Source: Actinomycetes bacterium
GTDB lineage: Bacteria > Actinomycetota > Actinomycetes > Mycobacteriales > Mycobacteriaceae
Assembly (NCBI GenBank): GCA_022600605.1
Contig: JAHZKD010000191.1
Coordinates: 1 to 63,838 of the forward strand
Direction of reading: 5' to 3'
Length of the DNA stretch: 63,838 nt
A model generated the notes under the pieces. It made no database searches, was not told where the DNA came from, and was given only the letters and a program-made list of their open reading frames with translations. The position numbers and the translations under genes were made by a program. Numbering within the stretch: the first letter of the stretch is position 1; each line of letters starts with the position of its first letter. Shown here piece by piece: positions 37,305 to 46,545 of the stretch.

Positions 37305-37449
37305 TCCCAGACCTCCCAGTGATGGGTTCCTCACTCCACGACGTAATCGTAGAAGACCGATATGAGACGGCTGCCATGGTGGATGATCCCTTTCGACTCT
37401 CAATGGTGCATGGTTTCTCGCCTATTCCTGGCGGGTCGGGGTTTGCCTG

Positions 37450-38220
37450 CTAGCTGAGTAGCTCGTTCGGTAGAGACATCACGCCGCGTAGGACAATGGT
37501 CGTGTACCACAGGGCGCCCGCGGTTGTGATCGCCGCGGGAATGCCGACCCGAAACCAGTTGACGGGCGCGGGGCGACGTCGCGGAACATGTTTTGTATCT
37601 GCAGGTTTGGCGCTGGTGGGTACGGGGTCGAGCAGCGTGGGCATCAGGACCGGATCGGGTCCGAGGATGAGGTTGGCATTGACGGCGCGCAGCTCGGGGG
37701 TCAACGGCCACCACTCACTGGAGCCGTCGATAGCCAGCCAACCCTCAAGCCCGCCGTAGACGGCGGCCGAAGCGAAGGTCGCGGGGAGCTGGGCCAGCAG
37801 CCAGGGAACGATCAGAGTGCTTGTCAATGATGGACTGGGGCTATACAGCAGCGGCAGCGGGGCTCCGCTGAGCACCGCAGCCCATGCCAGCGCGACGATG
37901 GGGTAGGACTGCAGCCGCTCAGGGATGAGGCCCACCAATCCCGTGTAGAGCATCCGCCCTAGGGGCCACCCAAGCGGAGCGGCCACGGCGGCGACCATGA
38001 CAAGTGCATTCTCTAGGCTCCCGGCCTGTGTGGTGGGCTTGCGCATCAGAATCCAGGGGGTGACCTGATCATCGTGTGTGTCGGGGTTGGTGATCGGGGC
38101 ACGAATGCGTGCCCGGATGCGTTTGCCGAGCAACTCTGCCCGTCGTTTCTGGATCAGCCAGATTCCTGCATGCGCAGCGATCCAGGCTTGGCGTTCTTGG
38201 TCGAATATTTCAGCGGGCAT
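37450..38220 (-). CDS. multi-pass membrane protein
   Basis: Several hydrophobic segments; start overlaps end of upstream HTH gene. Confidence 0.6.
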   Translation of the reverse strand: MPAEIFDQERQAWIAAHAGIWLIQKRRAELLGKRIRARIRAPITNPDTHDDQVTPWILMRKPTTQAGSLENALVMVAAVAAPLGWPLGRMLYTGLVGLIPERLQSYPIVALAWAAVLSGAPLPLLYSPSPSLTSTLIVPWLLAQLPATFASAAVYGGLEGWLAIDGSSEWWPLTPELRAVNANLILGPDPVLMPTLLDPVPTSAKPADTKHVPRRRPAPVNWFRVGIPAAITTAGALWYTTIVLRGVMSLPNELLS

Positions 38221-38587
38221 CGCTACCCCCGAGTAGTCCCTCGACCAGCTGATTGGCTGATTGCAGCTGCTCGCCAATGCTCGTAAGGACTACTCGTACG
38301 TGATCGTGGGTGGCACAGCCTCCGTCGTCGTCAGAGGGAGGTAGTTGCGAGGTGGGGGTCTTGCCCTCCAACACGGCCGCTGCAGACCCTTGAGTCCAGC
38401 CCAAGGCGCGGTCGATGCGCTCCAGTGAGGTGATCGACAGGCCCCGGTCGCCGGCGAGAGCCTTGTAAATCGTTGATGGCGACGGTCCGCCGCGGGCGAA
38501 CATCTGCGATCGACTCATCTTGAGGACGCGGCGGCGTTCCCTGACGAAGTAGTGCAGGCGCGCGATTCCCCCAGTTGGTATCTCCAT
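38210..38587 (-). CDS. XRE/HTH-type regulator, paralog of 21474-21908
   Basis: MSRSQMFARGGPSPSTIYKALAGDRGLSITSLERIDRALGWTQGSAAAVLEGKTPT. Confidence 0.7.
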   Translation of the reverse strand: MEIPTGGIARLHYFVRERRRVLKMSRSQMFARGGPSPSTIYKALAGDRGLSITSLERIDRALGWTQGSAAAVLEGKTPTSQLPPSDDDGGCATHDHVRVVLTSIGEQLQSANQLVEGLLGGSDAR

Positions 38588-38700
38588 GCCGCAACAGAAC
38601 CATATTTCTACCTTAATCGTCTATCAGTGTGGACACAATTGTTCATTAGTGGATACCGTACGGCTATTCAGTGGAGTCATAGAGGTGAGGAGCAGGTGAC

Positions 38701-39075
38701 GTGAAGATCGTGCTTATGGTGGCGGCGGGGGTAGCGCTCGGGTTGACCGCAGCCATCGCTGTACTCATTCAGGTCCTAGAGCGGCTGCTGCCGTTAGTGC
38801 TAGTCGCGGTGCTCGTCGTGATCGTGGTGAAGCTGGCGCGAGGCCGCCTCGGGCGTCGGGCCATCACTGCCCAACGCGCGTTCGTCGCCGAGTCTGCCCC
38901 GACTCCTCCGCTGCCCATTGCACCGACAGCGCCACGGGCAACTAATCATGCACCCTCCCTGCATTGGGGCCCGCCGGTGTACGAGGACCTCGACCTGCCG
39001 GCACTTGAAGTAGCTAGCGGACCCCGTGCGCGCGGTACCGGCGCTGGCACCAACCCGCACAGGCACCGGCCGTGA
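38701..39075 (+). CDS. small membrane protein at start of conjugation operon
   Basis: N-terminal double TM; overlaps next ORF. Confidence 0.5.
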   Translation: MKIVLMVAAGVALGLTAAIAVLIQVLERLLPLVLVAVLVVIVVKLARGRLGRRAITAQRAFVAESAPTPPLPIAPTAPRATNHAPSLHWGPPVYEDLDLPALEVASGPRARGTGAGTNPHRHRP

Positions 39076-39245
39076 CCGGCACGTCGGTGGGTCTGACCAC
39101 AACCCAGGCCGCCACCAATCTCCCAACCGCTTCGAATGACGCATTCTCACCGCCGACGCGTTCGGCCCCCTGGTTGCTCACAGTCATTGGCGGGCCGCAC
39201 TGGCCGCCACTGCCGGGCGGATCCGCCAAAAAGAGGGCGGCGTGA
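39072..39245 (+). CDS. 57-aa hypothetical protein (VTGTSVGLTTTQAATNLPTASNDAF...)
   Basis: GTG start overlaps previous stop, own stop overlaps next ATG region; translational-coupling context. Confidence 0.45.
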   Translation: MTGTSVGLTTTQAATNLPTASNDAFSPPTRSAPWLLTVIGGPHWPPLPGGSAKKRAA

Positions 39246-40240
39246 TGACAGACGATATGAGCAGAACCGCATGGCTGCACAAGACACTCGATGCCCGCGA
39301 TGGCCCCGCTGCTGAGCGCGAGGTCGCCCACACCGACATCGACGCAGGCGATTCAACCCTCGCCTCCGTCGACGACGGCGATGTGAACCTCGACCCGAAG
39401 ACCATCGCCGGCGCAGAAGCCGGTATTGACGACGCCGCTAGCGAAGCCAGTTCCACAGCAGACTCGCCGCCGCGCCGGTTCACCCCGTGGGTGCCAGCCG
39501 GGATTGGTGCCGCCGCCGTACTGGCGACCATAACCACCCTAGTAGTCACGCTAGCCAACTCGCCGAGAACCGACCCTGAAATCTCCACTGTCTCAGCGTC
39601 GGCTCCAGTACGTGTGGTCGAGGTGGCTCCACCGAGCCCACCCCCGAATCGCGATGCGCCCCTGGCATTTACCGCATCATCGGATTGCGCCCCCGGATCA
39701 ACCGCGGCCCAATCGGTGGCTGATCCGAACTCCACCACACCGTGGGTGTGCGTGCGTTCGGTCGACGGCCAGGTCCTTGAGATCGATCTCGGCCGGACCT
39801 TCGTGATCACCGCTGTCTCGATTGTTCCCGGCGCGGTCCACAAAATCGACGCCAACCCAGACCAACCGGATCCGTGGCTACAACATCGCGTCGTGACCCG
39901 GGTGCAGTGGCAGTTCAACGACACCGACCGCACTGTGATGAACCAGAACACCGGCAACGTCCGCGGCGAGGCGGTCGAAGCCATCCGCCCGGCAGTACTG
40001 GCATCCAAGATCACGCTGATCATTTTGGAGACCAGCCGGCCCCCGGCAATCACCCCAACAGACACCGACGGCACCCCACCTGCGGGCTCCGGCCCGTCGA
40101 TCCTCGGCGAGATCCTCGGCGGCAACCCGGCCACTGCCCCACAGCTGCCGATCCTGCCCGGAGCACCTGCTACCCGCGACCCCGCGGACGGCACGTTTGC
40201 GGTGTCCAGCATCAAAATCATTGGCCACAAGGCGGTTTGA
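39242..40240 (+). CDS. T4SS-associated membrane protein with beta-rich C-terminal (discoidin-like?) domain
   Basis: Single TM; VLEIDLGRTFVITAVSIVPGAV resembles galactose-binding-like folds. Confidence 0.55.
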   Translation: MMTDDMSRTAWLHKTLDARDGPAAEREVAHTDIDAGDSTLASVDDGDVNLDPKTIAGAEAGIDDAASEASSTADSPPRRFTPWVPAGIGAAAVLATITTLVVTLANSPRTDPEISTVSASAPVRVVEVAPPSPPPNRDAPLAFTASSDCAPGSTAAQSVADPNSTTPWVCVRSVDGQVLEIDLGRTFVITAVSIVPGAVHKIDANPDQPDPWLQHRVVTRVQWQFNDTDRTVMNQNTGNVRGEAVEAIRPAVLASKITLIILETSRPPAITPTDTDGTPPAGSGPSILGEILGGNPATAPQLPILPGAPATRDPADGTFAVSSIKIIGHKAV

Positions 40241-40241
40241 C

Positions 40242-41168
40242 ATGCAGTTGACGAATACCTGGCGGCAGCGACTGAAAACCGTAGGCAACGGCGGCGCCCG
40301 GCTCATCGTCGTCGTCCTGGTTGCCAGCGCGGCACTCAACGGTCTATCCATTGCCTGGAAGTGGGTATTCCCACCCGACAAAACCTCGGTAGTAGTGACA
40401 GCCCGCACGGTCAGCAACCAGATCGCGCTCGTGGAAAGCTACGCGATCGACTGCGTGACAGTGCTACTGACCGCAAGCCAAAGCCGAGCCGACGAGCTGG
40501 CGCGCTGCTTTCCCGCCGACGCCATCGCAGGTATGGCCCTGCCCAAAACGCCCCCGCGCATCGTGTCCGCTCAAGCTGCAAGTGCCACCCTGGTCGGCCA
40601 AAGCGGCGCTGATGTCGCGACATACGGGGTCGTCGTTTCGGTCACTGAGCAGCCTTATAGGAACGCACCGCCGGTACGGAGCTATTACCAGTTGCCGGTC
40701 AGTGTCTATGGGGGAGTTGCGCCCAAAGCGATGGCCACGCCCGCGCGCCGCGATCCACCGCCACCAGGGGTGGATGTGGCGCTGGACTATCCGATCACCG
40801 TCACCACTGACAGTGAGCTGGCGTCGGTGATCTCCGGATTCGTCACCTGTTATCTGACCGGCGCGTCGGGAATCGAGCGGTTCGTCACGGTCGATTCCGG
40901 CCTAAGTACGCTGCGCGCCTACTCGCAGGCCACGGTGTCGGGGATCCGAAGCCAGCAAGAACTTCCGGAAGAAGCTCCCGCAGAAGGCGCGCACCTACGT
41001 GCCTGGGTGTCCGTCAGCGCCCGCTCGGCTGACTACTCGACTACGCCGTTGGTGTACCCGTTGACCCTGCGCGCTACCGGCGGCACGTGGTCGGTTTCCG
41101 GCATCGATCCGGTGCCAGCTATCGACGCCAACTCCCCGATTGACGACTCCACGGCCGGCCTGCGCTGA
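40242..41168 (+). CDS. TcpC/VirB8-like conjugation protein
   Basis: Single N-terminal TM and two NTF2-like-sized domains; precedes VirB4. Confidence 0.65.
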   Translation: MQLTNTWRQRLKTVGNGGARLIVVVLVASAALNGLSIAWKWVFPPDKTSVVVTARTVSNQIALVESYAIDCVTVLLTASQSRADELARCFPADAIAGMALPKTPPRIVSAQAASATLVGQSGADVATYGVVVSVTEQPYRNAPPVRSYYQLPVSVYGGVAPKAMATPARRDPPPPGVDVALDYPITVTTDSELASVISGFVTCYLTGASGIERFVTVDSGLSTLRAYSQATVSGIRSQQELPEEAPAEGAHLRAWVSVSARSADYSTTPLVYPLTLRATGGTWSVSGIDPVPAIDANSPIDDSTAGLR

Positions 41169-41235
41169 ACCCACGTTGCTGGCCGCGACCCGTTGCCCGC
41201 ACAACCTATCCAACATCAAATTGAAAGGAACACAC

Positions 41236-41526
41236 ATGAACCTCTCGACGACGGATACAACCTTTTTGGCGGCACAGGGGATTGTCGGGATGTCCCAAGA
41301 GCTGTATTCGATGGTGGTCATTGTCGGTGTTTCTGCCGCGATGGCATTGGGAATCGCGGTCGGACTGAAGAACGGTTGGAAACAGGGCATCGGTTCAGCG
41401 ATCGGCGCTGTGGTCGGCGGCATCGTGTTGTCGTTGGTGATCGCCAACGCGGGCGGTTTCCAAGAGTCTGGGAACAAGGAGTTGCAGCAGCGCGGCCTTG
41501 TGTCAAATTCGGTGTACGGGCGGTAA
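41236..41526 (+). CDS. small two-TM T4SS protein
   Basis: 96 aa; SMVVIVGVSAAMALGIAVGL and GAVVGGIVLSLVIANAG. Confidence 0.55.
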   Translation: MNLSTTDTTFLAAQGIVGMSQELYSMVVIVGVSAAMALGIAVGLKNGWKQGIGSAIGAVVGGIVLSLVIANAGGFQESGNKELQQRGLVSNSVYGR

Positions 41527-41529
41527 GAG

Positions 41530-44475
41530 GTGGCTGAGGACACCGCGGTCGCCACCGGAGAGCCAGCCAAGGTCTTTACCGGAATCCGCGACGTTCCGAT
41601 CTACGCCGGGGAGTCCTCGGCTGACAATCGCCTACCAGGAGGTCCGTACCGTAGTGCCGAGCTGATCGCTATCGGGCTGATCATGGGTCCTGCGCTGTGG
41701 TGGTTCCGTTCACATCAGGACGCCGGGTTCGGTGTCCTTGTTGTGGGCGCGCTCGTTGCTGCAGCCGTGACGTTCATACTGCGCTTGGTGTTGCCCAAAC
41801 GCCGACCATCCTTGGCGGCGCGCGCCGCCTTCGCCTGGGGTTCGCTGATGCCCCGACACGTCTGTGCCGGCCCGTCATCGCCCGCCGACAGTGCTAATGG
41901 CCCGCCCCCGCACCCCGCACCCGGGCCGGCGACGGCCAGCCGCAGCCAGCCCCGAGTTGATCACAACTTCGATCCGCCGGAGGCGGTCATCGGCAACCTG
42001 CGGTTCACTCGCGGCGGGGTCTATGCCGACTATCTCATCGATGGATTGCCGTTGGTGTTGCGCCCGTTGCGCACTCACGAACGGGGCAGCCGTTCCTACC
42101 GTAATCTCGCGCGGGCACTGCCGTCGGGATGGTCGCTGTCGGGGCTGCTGGACACCACCGACCCCAAACGGCTGATGCGCAACCTCGTGGGGAATTTCAG
42201 ACATAGCGACCAGTGGGTAGACCATTGCCGTGTTTGGGAACCGACGTTCAACCCTGAGGTCGCCGCCCCCGGGGACGCAGCGTTCGTGGAGGAGCGCCGC
42301 CGTGGATGGCTGACGTTCCCGGTCGACAGCGGCCGAAGCGGACGCAACGCGGCCGGGGCTGCCACGCGTGTCAAGGACTGGATGGTAGGTCGCGATGTCG
42401 ACTCGGACACATCAGTGGCGGCCTACTCCCGGTTGGCTGCCGAGGTGGTCGCTTCGCTGCCACGAGAGTTCAGCGTCCGCCCGGCCAGCCCTCTGCAAAT
42501 CCAGTGGCAGCATCGCCGAACCGTTCTTCGGGGTCAGCTTCGCGACCCGATGCCCGCGGCCGGGCAAGGCCCTGATCGGCTCACGGCAGCCGATTTCGTG
42601 CGTCCGGCCATCGACGAGGGCGCCAATGCGCTGCGGCGCTCATGGTGGCCCACGATGCGCCCGATTGTGCGCACCTATGACGCCGACAACCTGAATGGGC
42701 CTTCGAGCTACCAGGCGTTTCTGCCGGTCACGCATTTCCCTGACACCGGGCTGCAGTTCACTAAAGCGGCCTATCTACACGCGCTGGACAACGTCGATAG
42801 CCCAGCAGCCATCGACTGGATCCAGCACGCGATCGTGCGCAGTCCTGAGCGTGCCGAGTCTCTCAATGCCAATGCGGCCAAGAACATTAAGGATCAAATG
42901 CGCCAACGCGGGCGCCAAATCGAGGAGGACGACGAGCTCGACATCAAGCTGGCCAACACCCGCGAGTACAACGCGCAGATTAAAGCCAACCCCAGCGAAC
43001 GTGAGCTTGACGTTGCCACCATGATCGTCGTGAGCGCCCCCACGGTAGAAGTATGCGAGGACGCCGTTAAGCAAGTTCGTCTTGCGCTCGACCAGCCAGA
43101 GATCGCCGTCAGTCGGTGGCGCGGTGCGCAGTCGAAACTGTGGCTTGCGTTCAATCCGGGCAGCGAAAAACTCGCTCATCTCGACGAGTTCCGCAACCCA
43201 ACCTCAGCGCATCTATGGGGCCGGTTCACTCCGCTCATATCAACCCGGGTCGGCGACGCACGCGGAACACCGCTGGCCGAGAACCAGAACACGTTGCGGC
43301 GCAGCGTAATACTGCACGATCCAGAAGGCTGCGCACAACGCCAACGCAACACCGGCTTGATCGTTATCGGAGACCCCGGATCCGGAAAATCTAACCGCGC
43401 CAAGCTCTCCGGAATCGAGGTTGTACTGCGCGGCGGTCAAGTCGACGTCTTCGACCCCGGGACCCATGGCGAATGGGCCCAAGCCTTTCGCAACGTCACC
43501 GATACTGCGGTGATCGACTTGGCCGACTCACAGTTCAGCCTGGACCCATTGCGGATGTTCGATTTCGACGAGGCCGGCGCGGTAGCCGCTGACCACATTC
43601 TGCCGATGATCGGGGTGCCCGCAGACAGCGATATGGAGAACCGGTTCACCCTCCTTGTGAGCCCACAAACGCGGCACCGCGAGGGTATTGGGTCGATGCG
43701 AGCGCTGATCAACCACCTGCGTTCACAGCCTGACGCCGACAACGACATGCTGCTGGCACGCTTGCAGGCCTGGGCCACCCAACCCGCCGCCCGTGCGATC
43801 TTCGATGAAACCCTGCCCCCCTACTCGCCCACGCAGTCGCTGGCAACGATCTGGTTGACCCACCGCCTCGGTCTGCCCGACGCCGACGACATTCTCAACC
43901 CCCATCTGTATGACAAACTGCCCAAGGGCGCGCGCGCGGGCATGGCGATCTACGGCCTGATTATCGACACCGTGCAGCGCTATCAGTTTCTGCACCGCGA
44001 GCAGTTCTCCACGATGATTTTCGAAGAAGCCGCCGAGCTTATGGCTTACCCTGCTGGCGCGCGTACAGCGCACCGGATCACCCGGCAGGGGCGCAAGCAC
44101 GCGACCGGGATTTGGCTCATTTCACAGGATTACCGAGATTTCGAGCGTATGGGCGACAAGTTCATCACCCAGAAATGGTTGTTCGCGATCCGCAACGAGG
44201 AGCTGGCCGGCAAAACCCTGGAGTGGGCTGGGGTGGACACTCGACTATCCCCAGAAGTTGTGCAGTCCTACTGCGAGGACACCAGCCCGGCCGAGTCGGC
44301 CGACGACGAGGACAGCGACGATGAGGCTTTCGGCAAGGTCGATCCGTCGCGGATGGGGGAGGGGTTCATCATCGACGAGCGGGGCCGCCGCGCTCGTTGC
44401 CGGTTCCTTGGCGCCCCGACCACACAGCTGGCCGCCGACGTCGACAGCACTCCACCGCAGTCAGTGCCGGCATGA
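41530..44475 (+). CDS. VirB4-like conjugation ATPase
   Basis: 981 aa; N-terminal TMs, Walker A VIGDPGSGKSN, C-terminal FEEAAELMAYPAGARTAHRITRQGRKHATGIWLISQD. Confidence 0.88.
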   Translation: MAEDTAVATGEPAKVFTGIRDVPIYAGESSADNRLPGGPYRSAELIAIGLIMGPALWWFRSHQDAGFGVLVVGALVAAAVTFILRLVLPKRRPSLAARAAFAWGSLMPRHVCAGPSSPADSANGPPPHPAPGPATASRSQPRVDHNFDPPEAVIGNLRFTRGGVYADYLIDGLPLVLRPLRTHERGSRSYRNLARALPSGWSLSGLLDTTDPKRLMRNLVGNFRHSDQWVDHCRVWEPTFNPEVAAPGDAAFVEERRRGWLTFPVDSGRSGRNAAGAATRVKDWMVGRDVDSDTSVAAYSRLAAEVVASLPREFSVRPASPLQIQWQHRRTVLRGQLRDPMPAAGQGPDRLTAADFVRPAIDEGANALRRSWWPTMRPIVRTYDADNLNGPSSYQAFLPVTHFPDTGLQFTKAAYLHALDNVDSPAAIDWIQHAIVRSPERAESLNANAAKNIKDQMRQRGRQIEEDDELDIKLANTREYNAQIKANPSERELDVATMIVVSAPTVEVCEDAVKQVRLALDQPEIAVSRWRGAQSKLWLAFNPGSEKLAHLDEFRNPTSAHLWGRFTPLISTRVGDARGTPLAENQNTLRRSVILHDPEGCAQRQRNTGLIVIGDPGSGKSNRAKLSGIEVVLRGGQVDVFDPGTHGEWAQAFRNVTDTAVIDLADSQFSLDPLRMFDFDEAGAVAADHILPMIGVPADSDMENRFTLLVSPQTRHREGIGSMRALINHLRSQPDADNDMLLARLQAWATQPAARAIFDETLPPYSPTQSLATIWLTHRLGLPDADDILNPHLYDKLPKGARAGMAIYGLIIDTVQRYQFLHREQFSTMIFEEAAELMAYPAGARTAHRITRQGRKHATGIWLISQDYRDFERMGDKFITQKWLFAIRNEELAGKTLEWAGVDTRLSPEVVQSYCEDTSPAESADDEDSDDEAFGKVDPSRMGEGFIIDERGRRARCRFLGAPTTQLAADVDSTPPQSVPA

Positions 44476-46544
44476 CCTCCCCAGCGGCAACCCTTTGGTT
44501 AGCCGATCATCCGCGCGTGCGCCGCGCGCTGGTTGCGATGACGCTGAGTTACGGGTTCTCACTTGTTGCCCTGCTGTGCGCCCCTAGCGCGGTGGCAGCC
44601 GGAGGGTCGGCGGCGCTTGGCTGGACGGGACTACACGACACTGACGGTGTCCCCATCGGCTACTACTTCCTCTCACTGGTCTCAGCGCGCGAAGCTGCCA
44701 CCAATAACGGGCAGGAAATTTCCATCATGGACCCGGGCACGTGGGGGACCTGGATTGGCGCAGCGATGGAACGCGCTGTCGACAACGCCACCGCCGCATG
44801 GTGGTTGGGCATGTTCGCCGGCGCCTTCATTTTCATCATGGCCGCCTCATTGTGGTTTCTGCGGTTTGCGCTGTCGACGGGTTGGCTGGTCGCGATCGCG
44901 ACATTCGGTCTGCCGCTCTACAACGCGGTCAGCGCGCTAGTGAGCAAGATGATGTTGGGGCCCATTGCGATCACGATCTGTGTCCTGGTGGCGGGGTATC
45001 ACATGGCGCGGGGAAATGCGGGCCGTGGGTGGGCGATGATCGGCACGGCGATCGTTTTGACCGTGTTGTTGGCTACGGTGTTCTCCGATCCGATCGAGGA
45101 TCTCTACAGCGATCACGGGCTGCTGGCGTTGGGCCGGGGCACAGGTTTGGAGATCGCACAGTCCGCGCTCGGGACGTCGTTCGCGTCGGGCGCCTCGCTG
45201 GATGCCAAGCTAGATGCGTTGATGTCACATACGGTGACCGCCGGGGTGCGGCACCCGTTGCAGGTTCTGAACTTCGGGATGGTCGTCGATGATGTCGGCC
45301 GATGCCAACAGGCCTATACCGCGGCAATGATGAGCGCTCAGGGCGTGGACGGGTCAGGGCCGGCCCACGCAATGGCCAATTGTGGTGCACCCCAAGCATT
45401 GGCCTACGCCCAGCGACTCGGCGGCTCAGATGCCACCTTGAGCCTGCTATTGCTGGCCGTGGCGGCCGTGGTGGGTTTCTTCTTCTGGTACGTCGGTTTG
45501 TCGGTGATGCTCGTCGGCATCAAATCGCTGTACTTCGGCATCCTGGTCGGCCCATCCTTTCTGATTGGCATGATGGGGTTCGGTCGGGCGATGAAGTTCG
45601 CCAAGCATTGCGGCAGAGAGATATTCATGCACGTCGTCCAGTTCGCAGTGTTTGAGGTGTATTTGGCGGTCTCGGCGATCGGGTTGACCTGGGTGCTGGT
45701 TGCTGATGTGCTGGGCGCCTCGACAGCAACTACTATCCCGCGTGTGCTGATGATGGCCGTCGCGGGTGCGGCCCTGTGGATGGGGTTTCGGTTCGTCGAC
45801 CGCTCCTTTCACACCGACGACATGGGCACCATCGGCCGCCAGGTCCGCGGCGCGTGGCATGCCGGCACCGGCGCGGTCCGTGAGGAGGCGGGCTCCTACC
45901 GGGACCATGGTCGCCGGGTGAGCAAGGCGTTGGCCGGTCGCCGTGGTGGTGACGCCGGTGGGCAAGACTCGCCCGAGACAGCTGCGACCCGGCGGGTGCC
46001 TGGTATCGACTGGTTCACACCGCGCGCCTCTGGCAGGCCCGGTGCCCAGAACGCCGCAGGGGCCGCCCCCGGTGGCAGCGGTGCACACTCGGCAGCTAAA
46101 ACAACGGCCAAGTCGGCGGCCACCAAGGCAGCGCTGACCGCAGTCAAAGTGGCTGCCCCCGAGGTGGCCGCCCCGGTCGCCGCAGCCACCAAGGCCGCCG
46201 GTGCGGCCGGGCATGTCCTCAAGAGCAAGAAAACCGGCAGCAGCTCGTTGACGGGCACGCATAAACAGGGCTCTAGCGGTGATTCTTCGCCGGTGCAGCC
46301 GCGCCAACCACGCCCTGCAGCAGCCAGCTCGAACTCAGACGCGCGTGAGCCAACTCAGGCCACAACCATGGCCGGCCGAAGTTCAGGCCGCCGAGCAAGT
46401 GCGCTGACCGAGTCAGGGAACCAGCCACCGAGCACCCCGAGGACACAGACGGGGACAATCGAGGGCGACGTTGCTTCTCAGCTCGACGACCCGCAGCCCC
46501 GCGCTGCACGACGACCGCGACCACCCCGAGAGATTGGGCCATAA
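44472..46544 (+). CDS. VirB6/TrbL-like multi-pass T4SS membrane protein
   Basis: About 8 hydrophobic segments followed by long Ala/Lys/Pro-rich tail; overlaps virB4 stop. Confidence 0.7.
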   Translation: MTSPAATLWLADHPRVRRALVAMTLSYGFSLVALLCAPSAVAAGGSAALGWTGLHDTDGVPIGYYFLSLVSAREAATNNGQEISIMDPGTWGTWIGAAMERAVDNATAAWWLGMFAGAFIFIMAASLWFLRFALSTGWLVAIATFGLPLYNAVSALVSKMMLGPIAITICVLVAGYHMARGNAGRGWAMIGTAIVLTVLLATVFSDPIEDLYSDHGLLALGRGTGLEIAQSALGTSFASGASLDAKLDALMSHTVTAGVRHPLQVLNFGMVVDDVGRCQQAYTAAMMSAQGVDGSGPAHAMANCGAPQALAYAQRLGGSDATLSLLLLAVAAVVGFFFWYVGLSVMLVGIKSLYFGILVGPSFLIGMMGFGRAMKFAKHCGREIFMHVVQFAVFEVYLAVSAIGLTWVLVADVLGASTATTIPRVLMMAVAGAALWMGFRFVDRSFHTDDMGTIGRQVRGAWHAGTGAVREEAGSYRDHGRRVSKALAGRRGGDAGGQDSPETAATRRVPGIDWFTPRASGRPGAQNAAGAAPGGSGAHSAAKTTAKSAATKAALTAVKVAAPEVAAPVAAATKAAGAAGHVLKSKKTGSSSLTGTHKQGSSGDSSPVQPRQPRPAAASSNSDAREPTQATTMAGRSSGRRASALTESGNQPPSTPRTQTGTIEGDVASQLDDPQPRAARRPRPPREIGP

Positions 46545-46545
46545 A

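Noticed and set aside
39184-40230. 348-aa minus-strand ORF
   Set aside because: Antisense to the T4SS membrane protein; Ser/Ala-rich artefact.
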